A DNA stretch of 64,000 nt, from assembly GCF_019084045.1 (NCBI RefSeq), contig NZ_JAHRED010000002.1, positions 186,001 to 250,000 on the forward strand, in the 5' to 3' direction. The stretch is from Paeniglutamicibacter quisquiliarum (GTDB lineage: Bacteria > Actinomycetota > Actinomycetes > Actinomycetales > Micrococcaceae). Of this stretch, positions 15,432-25,592 are shown one piece after another. Position numbers and translations under genes: made by a program. Every line of letters starts with the position of its first letter. Within the stretch, counting starts at the first letter, position 1. The notes beneath the pieces were generated by a model, which did no database searches, was not told where the DNA came from, and saw nothing but the letters and a program-made list of their open reading frames with translations.

Positions 15432-17435
15432 GTGCTTGAGCAAATCACACTGACCGTCGATGGGGAACAACGCGAGGTGAATGCCGGCACTACCGGGGCC
15501 GAGCTGTACTTTGACGACCGCGAGGTCGTTGTCATGCACGTCGACGGCGTGCTGCGAGATTTGGCCCGCCCGCTGGAGGCCGGGACCGCCGTCGAGCGCG
15601 TGACCATCGATTCGCCCGCCGGGCTCGAGGTCCTGCGCCACTCCACCGCGCACGTCATGGCCCAGGCCGTGCAGCAGCTGCGCCCCGACGCCAAGCTGGG
15701 CATCGGCCCGTACATCACCGACGGCTTCTACTTCGACTTCGACGTCGCCGAGCCGTTCACTCCCGAGGACCTGAAGACCCTCGAGAAGATGATGCTCAAG
15801 ATCGTCAACCAGAACCAGAAGTTCGCCCGCCGCGTCGTCACCGAGGACGAGGCCCGCAAGGCCATGGCCAACGAGCCGTACAAGCTCGAGCTGCTCAACA
15901 AGGCCAACGAGGCCGATTCCGCCGGCGAGGGCGTCAACGTCGAGGTCGGCGCCGGCGAAATCACCATCTACGACAACGTCGACCGCAAGTCCGGCGACAC
16001 CGTGTGGTGCGATTTGTGCCGCGGCCCGCACCTGCCCAACACCAAGTTGATCTCCAACGCCTTCGCGCTGACCCGCACCTCGGCCGCCTACTGGCTGGGC
16101 AACCAGGACAACCAGCAGCTGCAGCGCATCTACGGCACGGCCTGGCCGACCAAGGATGCCCTCAAGGCCTACCAGGAGCGCATCGCCGAGGCCGAGCGCC
16201 GCGACCACCGCAAACTCGGCGTCGAGCTGGACCTCTTCTCCTTCCCCGACGAGCTGGGTTCGGGCCTGCCGGTGTTCCACCCGCGCGGCGGCATCATCCG
16301 CAAGGAAATGGAAGACTACTCGCGTGCACGCCACGTGGAGGCCGGCTACGAGTTCGTCTACACCCCGCACATCACCAAGGGCCACCTCTACGAGGTCTCC
16401 GGGCACCTGGACTGGTACCGCGACGGCATGTTCCCCCCGATGCACGTGGACGCGGAGCTCAATGAGGACGGCACGGTGCGCAAGCCCGGCCAGGACTACT
16501 ACCTCAAGCCGATGAACTGCCCGATGCACAACCTGATCTTCCGCTCGCGCGGACGCTCCTACCGCGAACTGCCGCTGCGCCTGTTCGAATTCGGCTCGGT
16601 CTACCGCTACGAGAAGTCCGGCGTGGTCCACGGCCTGACCCGCGTGCGCGGCATGACACAGGACGACGCCCACATCTACTGCACCAAGGAGCAGATGAAG
16701 GACGAGCTCACCGAGACGCTGAACTTCGTGCTGGGGCTGCTCAAGGACTACGGACTGGATGACTTCTACCTGGAGCTCTCCACCAAGAACCCGGAGAAGT
16801 TCGTCGGCGACGACGCCATCTGGGAGGAAGCCACCCGGACGTTGTCCGAGGTTGCCGAGGCCTCCGGCCTGGAACTGGTCCCGGATCCGGGGGGAGCGGC
16901 GTTCTACGGACCGAAGATCTCCGTGCAGGCCAAGGACGCGCTGGGCCGCACCTGGCAGATGTCCACCATCCAGCTGGACTTCAACCTGCCCGAGCGCTTC
17001 GAGCTCGAGTACCAGGCGGCCGACGGCACCCGCCAGCGCCCGGTGATGATCCACCGCGCCCTCTTCGGATCCGTGGAGCGCTTCATGGGCGTGCTCACCG
17101 AGCACTACGCCGGCGCCTTCCCGGCCTGGCTTTCGCCGGTCCAGGTCGTGGGCATCCCCGTGGCCGAGGCCTTCAACGAGTACATGTTCGACGTGATCGA
17201 CAAGCTCAAGGCCGCGGGCATCCGGGCAGAGGCCGACATCTCCTCGGACCGTTTCCCGAAGAAGATCCGCACCGCGTCCAAGGACAAGATCCCGTTCGTG
17301 CTCATCGCCGGCGGCGAGGATGCCGAGGCCGGTGCGGTGTCCTTCCGCTTCCGCGACGGCAGCACCGACAACGGCGTGCCGGTGGACGAAGCTGTGGCAC
17401 GCATCGTCGCCGCGGTGAAGAACCGGGAAGCCTAG
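15432..17435 (+). CDS. thrS: Threonyl-tRNA synthetase
   Basis: This 667-residue class II synthetase charges tRNA-Thr. Order: N-terminal TGS domain ([20 protein letters not shown]), second additional domain with editing site ([14 protein letters not shown]), catalytic core with zinc ligand C363 in MNCPMHN, motif 2 [14 protein letters not shown], and a C-terminal anticodon-binding domain ([15 protein letters not shown]). All domains are full length. GTG 15432 is set by GAGGAG six bases upstream. A HIT-family gene follows 5 bp downstream. The long hairpin-rich leader suggests regulation, but its mechanism is not evident. Confidence 0.95.
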   Translation: MLEQITLTVDGEQREVNAGTTGAELYFDDREVVVMHVDGVLRDLARPLEAGTAVERVTIDSPAGLEVLRHSTAHVMAQAVQQLRPDAKLGIGPYITDGFYFDFDVAEPFTPEDLKTLEKMMLKIVNQNQKFARRVVTEDEARKAMANEPYKLELLNKANEADSAGEGVNVEVGAGEITIYDNVDRKSGDTVWCDLCRGPHLPNTKLISNAFALTRTSAAYWLGNQDNQQLQRIYGTAWPTKDALKAYQERIAEAERRDHRKLGVELDLFSFPDELGSGLPVFHPRGGIIRKEMEDYSRARHVEAGYEFVYTPHITKGHLYEVSGHLDWYRDGMFPPMHVDAELNEDGTVRKPGQDYYLKPMNCPMHNLIFRSRGRSYRELPLRLFEFGSVYRYEKSGVVHGLTRVRGMTQDDAHIYCTKEQMKDELTETLNFVLGLLKDYGLDDFYLELSTKNPEKFVGDDAIWEEATRTLSEVAEASGLELVPDPGGAAFYGPKISVQAKDALGRTWQMSTIQLDFNLPERFELEYQAADGTRQRPVMIHRALFGSVERFMGVLTEHYAGAFPAWLSPVQVVGIPVAEAFNEYMFDVIDKLKAAGIRAEADISSDRFPKKIRTASKDKIPFVLIAGGEDAEAGAVSFRFRDGSTDNGVPVDEAVARIVAAVKNREA

Positions 17436-17440
17436 AGTCC

Positions 17441-18049
17441 ATGGGGGAGTCCACGCGCGAACACGCCATCGAAGCACCGCAGGGTATTTCGCAGGAGGAA
17501 CAGGACGCGGCCATCACCGACGATTTCGAGATCGCCGGGGTGCCCGATTCCTTCCAGCGCCTGTGGACTCCCTACCGGATGGCCTACATCAAGGCCGGCC
17601 AAAACCGGGACAAGGGCGAGGAGGCCTGCCCGTTCTGTGTCGGGCCGACCCGCAGCGACGAGGACGCGTTGATCCTGCACCGCGGCAAGACGGCGTATGT
17701 GATCCTGAACCTCTTCCCCTACAACCCGGGGCACCTGCTCATCTGCCCGTACCGGCACGTTCCGGACTACACGGACATCACCGAGGAGGAAACCGCGGAG
17801 ATGGCGGCCCTGGCGCAGAAGTCCATGCGGGTGCTGCGGCACGTGTCGCGTCCCACCGGATTCAACCTGGGCATGAACCAGGGAGTCACCGGGGGAGCGG
17901 GCATCGCCGCGCACCTGCACCAGCATGTCGTGCCGCGCTGGGCCGGCGACGGGAACTTCTTCCCGATCATCGCCCAGACCAAGGCGATCCCCGCCACGTT
18001 GAGCGACATCCGCGACGATCTTGCCGCCGGATGGCTTGAGATCGACTAA
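17441..18049 (+). CDS. HIT-domain protein (AP4A phosphorylase/hydrolase-like)
   Basis: This 202-residue protein has the histidine triad HLHQHVVPRW (H158, H160, H162), a CPFC pair at 63-66, and the LFPYNPGHLLICPYRHV strand typical of actinobacterial diadenosine tetraphosphate phosphorylases. Such enzymes degrade AP4A, a by-product of aminoacyl-tRNA synthetases, which fits its position 5 bp after thrS. In many actinobacteria pgsA and mannosyltransferase genes follow; here a terminator and pdxS come next. Confidence 0.85.
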   Translation: MGESTREHAIEAPQGISQEEQDAAITDDFEIAGVPDSFQRLWTPYRMAYIKAGQNRDKGEEACPFCVGPTRSDEDALILHRGKTAYVILNLFPYNPGHLLICPYRHVPDYTDITEEETAEMAALAQKSMRVLRHVSRPTGFNLGMNQGVTGGAGIAAHLHQHVVPRWAGDGNFFPIIAQTKAIPATLSDIRDDLAAGWLEID

Positions 18050-18521
18050 TTGACGACGAGAAACCCGTGAATCGGCCGCCGTGCGTGTGCGCGGCGGTCC
18101 ATTCATTTAAGTCCCGCTGCGGAAAATGCCGCTCTGCCCGGACCGGGTGATTCAAGGGTGCCGACGGAAATCTGTCACGAAATCTTCCGCGGCTGCCCCG
18201 GCCCACCCATGGCGGGCAGCGACACGCCAACAGCCGCGGCAACCCGCCGGTAGCTATCCCGACCGCGAGAAACGCCCCGCGGGAATTCAGGGCCGGGCGC
18301 CCCGAAGTGGACTTGGGCTTGCGCTCGGCAGGTTTCCTGTGGCCCGCCGCCAAAACCCTATGATCCAGCGGTATTTGGTGCTTTGCTTGAAGGTGGGCAG
18401 CATCCAAAATCCAGGAGACTTGTCTACCGGTTTTGAATTGTGACGACATGCCCGAGGTCTTTGTTACGTCCTCGTCCTACGATGATTCGCATACTGCTCA
18501 CCTTATTGAAAGGAAACCAAG
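18050..18521. other. 472-bp gene-free region between the HIT gene and pdxS
   Basis: It contains the terminator at 18074 and a GCTGCCC...GGGCAGC inverted repeat near 18190-18220. The pdxS ribosome-binding site (GAAAGGAAA) is just before 18522. No MocR/PdxR regulator gene is present and no clear promoter was recognised. Confidence 0.5.
18074..18100 (+). terminator. Probable terminator of thrS-HIT
   Basis: GGCCGCCGTGCG, a TGTG loop and CGCGGCGGTCC form a GC-rich stem with one bulge, followed by ATTCATTT. It lies 25 bp after the HIT stop. Confidence 0.6.
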
Positions 18522-19436
18522 GTGTCTGAAAACGAAGGCGTCTCGACCCCCGCAACTACCGTAGGTAGCGACCGCGTCAAGCGCGGCATGGCGGAAATGC
18601 TCAAGGGCGGCGTCATCATGGATGTTGTCACCGCCGAACAGGCCCGCATCGCCGAAGACGCAGGCGCCGTCGCCGTCATGGCGCTCGAGCGCGTCCCGGC
18701 CGATATCCGCGCCCAGGGCGGCGTCTCGCGCATGAGCGACCCGGACATGATTGACAGCATCATCGATGCCGTGTCGATCCCGGTCATGGCCAAGGCCCGC
18801 ATCGGCCACTTCGTCGAGGCGCAGATCCTTCAGTCCCTGGGTGTCGACTACATCGACGAGTCCGAGGTCTTGTCCCCGGCCGACTACGAGCACCACATCG
18901 ACAAATGGCCGTTCAAGGTACCCTTCGTCTGCGGCGCCACCAACCTCGGTGAGGCACTGCGCCGCATCAACGAGGGTGCTGCCATGATCCGCTCCAAGGG
19001 CGAGGCCGGCACCGGCGACGTCTCCAACGCCACTGGGCACATGCGCAAGATCCGCGCCGAGATCGCCAAGCTCGCGGCCCTTCCGAAGGACGAGCTGTAC
19101 GTGGCGGCCAAGGAACTGCAGGCCCCGTACGAGCTGGTCAAGGAAATCGCGGCCACCGGCAAGCTGCCGGTCGTGCTCTTCACCGCCGGCGGCATCGCCA
19201 CCCCTGCCGACGCGGCCATGATGATGCAGCTGGGCGCCGACGGCGTGTTTGTGGGCTCGGGAATCTTCAAGTCCGGCAACCCGGCACAACGTGCAGCCGC
19301 CGTGGTCAAGGCCACCACCTTCTACAACGACCCGGACGAGTTGGCGAAGATCTCCCGCGGCCTGGGCGAGGCCATGGTCGGCATCAACGTCGCCGACATC
19401 CCGGCACCGCACCGCCTGGCCGAGCGCGGCTGGTAG
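18522..19436 (+). CDS. pdxS: Pyridoxal 5'-phosphate synthase lyase subunit
   Basis: This 304-residue PdxS/SNZ TIM barrel assembles PLP from ribose 5-phosphate, glyceraldehyde 3-phosphate and ammonia supplied by PdxT. Visible landmarks are [50 protein letters not shown]-type lysine and histidine residues, and the phosphate loop [21 protein letters not shown] 18522 follows GAAAGGAAACCAAG. pdxT usually follows directly; here it is at 32067, separated by a toxin island and unrelated genes. The terminator after pdxS means each gene needs its own promoter. Confidence 0.95.
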   Translation: MSENEGVSTPATTVGSDRVKRGMAEMLKGGVIMDVVTAEQARIAEDAGAVAVMALERVPADIRAQGGVSRMSDPDMIDSIIDAVSIPVMAKARIGHFVEAQILQSLGVDYIDESEVLSPADYEHHIDKWPFKVPFVCGATNLGEALRRINEGAAMIRSKGEAGTGDVSNATGHMRKIRAEIAKLAALPKDELYVAAKELQAPYELVKEIAATGKLPVVLFTAGGIATPADAAMMMQLGADGVFVGSGIFKSGNPAQRAAAVVKATTFYNDPDELAKISRGLGEAMVGINVADIPAPHRLAERGW

Positions 19437-20152
19437 CGACCGGACGGTCGCCCGCTTCTTCCTCAGGTAGGAGCGCAAGCGGTGATCCGCGCCCTTCGCT
19501 CCCGCGGCGGGCGGTCGATTCATCCCGGAGCACGGCACCGGGGCCCGTTGGACTTTTCCATCGCGCCCCGGTGCCGTTCTCTTTGTCAATCCCTCGAATA
19601 CCGCACCTCCACGGAACGGAGCGCCGTCGATGCCTGGTCCGGCGCAGCTGTTCCATACTCCGGGGCTGCCCGAGCGGCGGCGCGCCTTGGGCGGCCCAGC
19701 ACGCGTCACTGAAGCTGCCCGTCCGTCGCACCTGGGGATGACTCTGTCCGCCCGACGGAGGGGACTAAGGGGTTTGTAGGTGTCTGTGCCTCTTTCTGGG
19801 TCGTGATCACCGCGGTGAGGTTCAAGTCGGGCTTCCGCTAGCGCATCGCCGCTTCTGGTGCTGAGTTTGGGAGAGCCCAGCCCTGCCCATGCGAACCTTG
19901 AGCGCGCTGTCACCCCAGCCGCGAGGGAAACGAGCTGTTGACTGGGACCTCAACGGCAGTCGATCTCCGAGTTAGGAAGACCGATGATTGGTGGCGTCGA
20001 CTCGCTTAACGTCGCGGTCTCGACGGCGACCGCCCTATACGCAACACAGTAACGATGGGTGCCTCAGCATCATCCGGGTCGCAAGGATGCTAGAAACATC
20101 GACGGCGACGAGGTCTCCGGACAGAATCGGTCACGTCAGCCGCTTCCTTCCA
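19437..20152. other. 716-bp region between pdxS and the RHS gene
   Basis: It begins with a terminator (19532-19585). Apart from a 22-codon open frame at 19983-20051 with a good AGGAAG site, no coding signal is seen. Base composition is less regular than in core genes. It marks the left edge of the accessory block. Confidence 0.5.
19532..19585 (+). terminator. Intrinsic terminator of pdxS
   Basis: ACGGCACCGGGGC (19532-19544) pairs perfectly with GCCCCGGTGCCGT (19565-19577), a 13-bp stem followed by TCTCTTTG. Confidence 0.8.
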
Positions 20153-23100
20153 ATGTTGCTGCCGAACTCGGATGCTTCCGACGGCGGCCGTTATGACTAT
20201 TTGGCGGCTATGTCGGCGTCATTGGGATTCGACTTCGCAGCGTCCAGGATCGAAGGGCAGGCCGGAGCCCGGGCGTCGCACGCGTCATCGGCGGGGCAGG
20301 ACTTCAGGGGGCATTTTTCCCAAATTTTCGAGGCCAACGCGGCCACGGCGGCCGGCGACGCGCGGGTGTTGGCGCAGGCGTTGCGGCAGGTCGCCGGCTT
20401 TGTACGTCAGATGACTGAGGCTGCGCGTGAAGAAGACGCCCGGCCCAGGACGAACAACGAGTGGGTGCGCCAGCACAACGACAGGAACATCCTGGAGAAG
20501 GGCTGGGACTGGTTCGTCGGTGAGGAACCGCGCCCGGCGATGGCTGCGGGGGCGTCCCCGACATTCCCTCCGGCGGAGGCAAGCACGGGGCAGCGGCAGA
20601 ATCCCGCGCCCGGATCCGGCGGCTCTTCCGGTGGGGTGTCGTCGGCAAGGCCTTCCGATTTGCGTTCCTTCGTCAGGGGTTCGCGTGGCTTGAACGATTC
20701 GCTGGAGGGTGAACCGGGGAGGCTCGAGCGCGCGCTGGCCGACTTCGCATCGACATGTACTTGGGGGAAGATCGAGGCGTCGGGCCTGATGCGCGGGTAC
20801 CGCGAGTATCTGAGGGCCAACGAGGCGGACGCGATGTGGGCCTCGGTGGTTGCCGACGCATTCGAGGCCGCCGGCGGTGACGCCGCCGTATCAAGCGTCT
20901 CGTATGCCGCCTTGGCGCAGGCCCTTGCCGCAGCCGGGGTCGATGCCTCACGTGCCGTTCTTCAGGTCGATCCGCCGACGGCCGCGGGAGCGATCCCCAC
21001 GACCGGGTTCGCCAACGACCCGGTGAACACGGCAACGGGAAACTTCATCGAACCGGAAACCGACCTGTCCTTCATGGGCATGGCCTCGCTACTGGACTTC
21101 TCCCGGATGTACAACTCGCTGCCCTCGGCCCTGGAGAGCCCCGGGGTATTCGGCCCGGGCTGGGCCTCGGTGCTGGACCAGCAGCTGAGGTTCAGCGACG
21201 AGGGGTGCCGTTGGGTGATGGCCGACGGCCGTGCCGTGGATTTCCCGCGCGAAGGGGCCGGGTATGGCCGCTGCGTGGGCGAGAACTACTGGCTGGCCCG
21301 CGAGTCCGCCGCGGCGGACGGCCTGGCGGAGTTGGATTCCCTGCGCGAGGGCACCTCCGAGCTGCTGGTCATCCGGGACAAACAGGGCGCCTGGTGGGCC
21401 TACACCCTGGCCGGCGTCTGGGTCGGGACTGGGGCCGGGCCGGGGCGCACCGTGTCCGTCCACCGGGACCGGCCCGCCGAGGGCGCCGGTGCCGGGCAGG
21501 TGACGCGGCTGACGCAGGTGCGGGGCAGGTTCCTCGAGATCGACTATGCCGACGGGCTTGTCGCCGTGGTCAGGGCCTCGGACGGGCGGCGCGTCGAGTA
21601 CGGATACGACTCCGCCGGCCGGTTGACGTCCGTGGCCACGGAGCTGGGCGCACGCATGTACCGATGGAACGACCAGTGCCTGATCGACGCCGTGGTTTCG
21701 GCCGCGGGCGTCCTCGAGGCCGAGAACACCTATGACGAACACGGCAGGGTTGCCCTGCAGGTGACTCAGCACGGGCGCAGGACACGCTTCGCGTACCTGC
21801 CGGGCCGCGTCACGGCCGTCTCCGACGAGGACGGGTCGCGGTCGAACGCGTGGATCGCCGACGCCAGGGGCCGGTTGGTCGGCGTCCTGGACAGCGATGA
21901 CCGGCGCCAGTCCATGGCCTATGACGCCCACGGGAACCTCGTCTCCTTCACCGAGCGCGACGGGTCGGTCACCGTCCACGCCTACGACGAGAGGGGCCGG
22001 CGGATCCGGACCGTGACTCCGGAGGGCGCCGACCTCACCTACGGGTGGGACGGACAGGACCGAATCACCACCCTCGTGACGGCATCCGGCGCCGTCGTGG
22101 CGTACGAATATGCCGACGACATCTGCCGCGATCCGTCGGCGATGATCGACGCGTTGGGCGGGCGCACCGAGCTGGACTGGCGCAACGGGCTGCTGGCCCG
22201 GGTCATCGACCCGGTCGGGGTCGAGATCGGGTTCGAGTACGACGGGTTCGGCGACCTCGTCGCGACCCGCAACGCGGTCGGCGATCTCGCGCGGATCGTT
22301 CGCGACGGCGCGGGCCGTCCCGTCGCGGCGATCAGCCCCTCCGGCGCGCAGACCCGTTTCGCCTACGACGCATCGGGTGCCTTGGTGCGTCGCGAGAACC
22401 CGGACGGCGGCGTCTGGGCCTTTGAACACGACCAGGCGGAGCGGATCACCGCCTCCGTCGCCCCCGATGGCGGGCGGACCGAGCTTCAGTATGCCGCCAA
22501 CGGCGAACTGGCCCGGACGGTGGACCCCTTGGGCCGCAGTGTCGAGCGGATCTTCGATGAGCTGGGCAACGTGACCGGCACGGTGTTGCCGGACGGCGCC
22601 CGGTGGGGCTTTGTCCATGACGATCTTTCCCGCCTGGTCGGCATCAAGGATCCCGCCGGCCATGACTGGGCGCGGGAATACGACTCTCTCGGCAATTTGA
22701 GCGCCGTCGTTGACCCGACGGGCGTCCGCACGGATTCCAGTACGGACCGCAAGACCGGCACGGCGAAGCTGTCGGAGGCGTTTGCCTCCTCGACCATTCG
22801 CTTTGACGAGTACGGCCGCCCCCTGCGCGTGGAGGCCGAGGACGGCTCAGCGGAGCTCATCTCCTATGACGCGGCGGGGAACCCGGTCGAGCTTGTCGAC
22901 GGCGAGGGCGGGCTGACGGTGTTGGGCCGCGACGTGGCCGGGAAGATCACCTCGGTCACCTCCCCGACGGGCGCGGTGACCCGGTACGAGTATGACGCGT
23001 GTGGTCGGCCGTGGCGGACCACGGACCCGTTGGGTGCCGTCACCGAGTTGGCCTACGACGCCGACCAGCGCGTCGCCGCCCGCACGTTGCCCACCGGCGA

Positions 23101-25189
23101 GGTGGAGAGGTTCGAGTACGATCCGTGCGGACGACTCTTGCTGCACCGCAATCCCGGGCGGGGCGTGTCCCGGTACGCATACGACAAGGCCGGGCGGCTG
23201 ACGTTTTCGCAGGATGCCTGGAACGGCACGCGCCGGTTCAAGTACAACGTGGCGGGGGAGCTGACCGAGACAGTCAATGGCGTGGGCGGGCGGACCCGCT
23301 TCGAGTACGACGCTCGCGGGCGTTTGCTACGGGTCACCGATCCGGTGGGAGGGGTGGTGACGCGCACCTATACGGACACGGACCAGGTGGAGTCGTTGAC
23401 CGATCCGCTGGGCCGGGTGAGCACCGCGACATATGATCCCGCGGGGCGGCTGCTGTCCCGGACGGATCCGGACGGGCAAACCACGTCCTGGGCCTACGAT
23501 GCCGCCGGGCGCGAGGTTTCCGTCTCGGTGGACGGGGAGCTGGTTTCCGCGCTCCAGCGGGACCTGGTACGCCGCCGGGTGGTGGTCACCGATTATTCGG
23601 GCCCGGACGGGCTGGCGGTCGAGCAGGAGTTGTCGTTCGACCGGCGGGGGCTGCTGACGGGCCGCACCCGTGGTGGGGCGGGCCTGTCGTGGGAGTACGA
23701 CGCGGATGGGAACCGCGTTCGGTTCACCGACGCCCAGGGGACGGTGACGGGGTACACGCGTGATGCCGCCGGCCAGGTGGTTGCCGTGGAGAATTCCCTG
23801 TTGGGCCCGGCGGTGTTCGCCCACGATGCATCGGGGCGGATCACGTGCGCGACGGTGGGGGACCTGGTGCAGGAATGGGTCTACCGGCATGGATACCTGG
23901 CCGAGCACAGCCGGTCTGATCGCAGCGGTGCTGGCGCAACGGATGTGACGCTGATCGGCCGGGATGCCGAGGGCCGGATCACGGGACTGACGCGTGCCGG
24001 GGCGGTGACCCGGTACGGGTACGACGGCGCCGGGCAGATGGTCACCGCTGCCACCACGCGGGCTGGTGGCGCCGGCACGCACTCGGGGTGGGAATACGAC
24101 GCCGGCGGCCGCCTGCTGCGCGAGACTACGCCGGATGGCGTGCGGGTGTATGAGTACGACATTGCGGGACAGTTGCTCGCGGTGACGGAGCCCGACGGTG
24201 CCCGTGTCGAGTACGTGTATGACGGGTTGGGCCGGCGGAGTCGGTTGATCGCCCCGGATGGGTCGTGGACGGAGTATGCCTGGGGTTCAAATGGTTCCCT
24301 GGCGGGATCGACCGTGCGTACCCCGGAGGGTGGTGAGGTCTCCCGGCACAACTTGTGGGTCGATGCCCTGGGTGAGCTGGCAGGTGTCGACGGTGCCGAG
24401 CTCTGGTGGGATACGGCGAACCCGGTTCCGACGTTGGCCGGGATCGGCGGCGGGCAGGTTCTATCCTTGCCGGGCGGTGTGACCGGTCTCAGTGATGGGT
24501 GGGCGAGCGCTGGGTGGCGTGCGGCGCGTCCGACGGATCAGCTCGATCCGTGGGCCGTCATCGGTGCCCCTTACCTATTGGGTGCGACGCCTGGTGGCGA
24601 GGGGCCTGTCGGTGTGTTGCCGGCGGGTGTCGGCCTGACCGGTGGTGGCGGGCTGGAGGTTGCGGGGCTGGAGTGGCTGGGGGCGCGTGCGTATGACCCG
24701 TCCGTTCGCGGGTTCCTGTCGACCGATCCCTTGGCGCCGGTCCTGGGTGCGGGGTGGGATGATGCTGATCGGTGCCGGTGCGGACACGATCATTCAGAAG
24801 GCCACGACCGGCGATGTGAACTGGGGGCAGGTGGCCCTGACGGGAGCTGTCGGGCTGGTTGCCGGTCCTTTGGCCGGACGGGTGGGTGGCCTTGTCGCTT
24901 CCGGAGTCGGACGTGCCGGAACCGCGGTGACCTCGCGGTTGCTGCCGGCTGCGGGCCGCATCGGCTCCGCAGCTGTTTCGGGGGCAAGCCGGGCGGGTTC
25001 GGCCGTCTCGGCGGCTGCCTCGCGGGCTGGTTCTGCGGTGGCTTCGGGGGTCTCCCGTGTCAGCACGCGTGCTGGGAGCTACATCGCGAGGTTGCCGGGA
25101 CGGCAGATGGTCAGGTCTGCGGTGTCCAACGGCATCGGCGGAGGTGCGGTCAACACGGGAATGTATTACGGGACCACGCCTCGAAATGA
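20153..25189 (+). CDS. RHS/YD-repeat polymorphic toxin protein, C-terminus frameshifted
   Basis: N-terminal helical domain of about 130 residues (AAMSASLGFDFAASRIEGQA, later WDWFVGEE) resembles WXG100/LXG-like secretion regions. A DUF6531-type segment begins near residue 284 (NDPVNTATGNFIEPETDLSF). About 25 YD repeats follow (pattern YDxxGRL) to about residue 1370. The RHS core ends ARAYDPSVRGFLSTDPL near 1529. Normally NPYSYAGNDP and a pretoxin linker follow; here the frame turns into nonsense at about 24757 and stops at 25189. The linker is deleted and the tip continues in another frame (next entry). Start is uncertain: 20153 is the nearest ATG to family-like sequence, but no ribosome-binding site is clear. 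Likely contact-dependent toxin shell, now defective. Confidence 0.75.
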   Translation: MLLPNSDASDGGRYDYLAAMSASLGFDFAASRIEGQAGARASHASSAGQDFRGHFSQIFEANAATAAGDARVLAQALRQVAGFVRQMTEAAREEDARPRTNNEWVRQHNDRNILEKGWDWFVGEEPRPAMAAGASPTFPPAEASTGQRQNPAPGSGGSSGGVSSARPSDLRSFVRGSRGLNDSLEGEPGRLERALADFASTCTWGKIEASGLMRGYREYLRANEADAMWASVVADAFEAAGGDAAVSSVSYAALAQALAAAGVDASRAVLQVDPPTAAGAIPTTGFANDPVNTATGNFIEPETDLSFMGMASLLDFSRMYNSLPSALESPGVFGPGWASVLDQQLRFSDEGCRWVMADGRAVDFPREGAGYGRCVGENYWLARESAAADGLAELDSLREGTSELLVIRDKQGAWWAYTLAGVWVGTGAGPGRTVSVHRDRPAEGAGAGQVTRLTQVRGRFLEIDYADGLVAVVRASDGRRVEYGYDSAGRLTSVATELGARMYRWNDQCLIDAVVSAAGVLEAENTYDEHGRVALQVTQHGRRTRFAYLPGRVTAVSDEDGSRSNAWIADARGRLVGVLDSDDRRQSMAYDAHGNLVSFTERDGSVTVHAYDERGRRIRTVTPEGADLTYGWDGQDRITTLVTASGAVVAYEYADDICRDPSAMIDALGGRTELDWRNGLLARVIDPVGVEIGFEYDGFGDLVATRNAVGDLARIVRDGAGRPVAAISPSGAQTRFAYDASGALVRRENPDGGVWAFEHDQAERITASVAPDGGRTELQYAANGELARTVDPLGRSVERIFDELGNVTGTVLPDGARWGFVHDDLSRLVGIKDPAGHDWAREYDSLGNLSAVVDPTGVRTDSSTDRKTGTAKLSEAFASSTIRFDEYGRPLRVEAEDGSAELISYDAAGNPVELVDGEGGLTVLGRDVAGKITSVTSPTGAVTRYEYDACGRPWRTTDPLGAVTELAYDADQRVAARTLPTGEVERFEYDPCGRLLLHRNPGRGVSRYAYDKAGRLTFSQDAWNGTRRFKYNVAGELTETVNGVGGRTRFEYDARGRLLRVTDPVGGVVTRTYTDTDQVESLTDPLGRVSTATYDPAGRLLSRTDPDGQTTSWAYDAAGREVSVSVDGELVSALQRDLVRRRVVVTDYSGPDGLAVEQELSFDRRGLLTGRTRGGAGLSWEYDADGNRVRFTDAQGTVTGYTRDAAGQVVAVENSLLGPAVFAHDASGRITCATVGDLVQEWVYRHGYLAEHSRSDRSGAGATDVTLIGRDAEGRITGLTRAGAVTRYGYDGAGQMVTAATTRAGGAGTHSGWEYDAGGRLLRETTPDGVRVYEYDIAGQLLAVTEPDGARVEYVYDGLGRRSRLIAPDGSWTEYAWGSNGSLAGSTVRTPEGGEVSRHNLWVDALGELAGVDGAELWWDTANPVPTLAGIGGGQVLSLPGGVTGLSDGWASAGWRAARPTDQLDPWAVIGAPYLLGATPGGEGPVGVLPAGVGLTGGGGLEVAGLEWLGARAYDPSVRGFLSTDPLAPVLGAGWDDADRCRCGHDHSEGHDRRCELGAGGPDGSCRAGCRSFGRTGGWPCRFRSRTCRNRGDLAVAAGCGPHRLRSCFGGKPGGFGRLGGCLAGWFCGGFGGLPCQHACWELHREVAGTADGQVCGVQRHRRRCGQHGNVLRDHASK

Positions 25190-25592
25190 TTGGTCGACGC
25201 GGGGCGGTTTGGGAGCCGCTGCCGGCGGGTTCCTCGGCGGTGTAGTCGCTGGCCAAGGCGGGTATCTCTTCCCTCGCGCAACAGGTCGAATCCTGCGCGC
25301 TGCCCAATACGTTGCGGGCGGAGGGGGAAGCTGGGCCGGCGGGTACCTCGACCATGCCATTACGGGGGAAGATTACGACGGGATGGAACAAGGTTACGAC
25401 ATTGCTGGTGGACTCCTTCTTTCACGGTTCCCGGGCGCTTCAGATATGGGCCCGATTTTGGGCTCGAACCCGAGTTGGATGACGCACTCCTTTGCTGCGT
25501 ACGGTGGCGCCCACGCGGGCGCTATTGTTGAAAGCGCGAAATTCGTGGGTGGAGAAGTTATTGAGAGAGGGACAGGAGTAGAGCCGTGGTAG
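24759..25592 (+). CDS. RHS C-terminal pretoxin and toxin tip, separated from the shell by deletion
   Basis: The reading frame from ATG 24759 gives MMLIGAGADTIIQKATTGDV, then VALTGAVGLVAGPLAGRVGG, both typical of the segment just after an RHS core in Arthrobacter-like proteins. A low-complexity Ala/Gly/Ser linker follows, then AVNTGMYYGTTP, and a Gly-rich tip of about 110 residues (GAAAGGFLGGVVAGQGGYLF..., ending GTGVEPW). The tip has small-residue GxxxG spacing that could insert in membranes. No nuclease or deaminase motif was recognised. GGGGTGGG precedes the ATG, so separate translation is possible. The stop overlaps the next gene by 7 nt, the usual toxin-immunity arrangement. Confidence 0.6.
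   Translation: MMLIGAGADTIIQKATTGDVNWGQVALTGAVGLVAGPLAGRVGGLVASGVGRAGTAVTSRLLPAAGRIGSAAVSGASRAGSAVSAAASRAGSAVASGVSRVSTRAGSYIARLPGRQMVRSAVSNGIGGGAVNTGMYYGTTPRNDWSTRGGLGAAAGGFLGGVVAGQGGYLFPRATGRILRAAQYVAGGGGSWAGGYLDHAITGEDYDGMEQGYDIAGGLLLSRFPGASDMGPILGSNPSWMTHSFAAYGGAHAGAIVESAKFVGGEVIERGTGVEPW

Noticed and set aside
24740-24790. Programmed frameshifting to join RHS core and tip
   Set aside because: The expected linker residues are missing as well, so a deletion is the simpler explanation; no slippery heptamer is evident.
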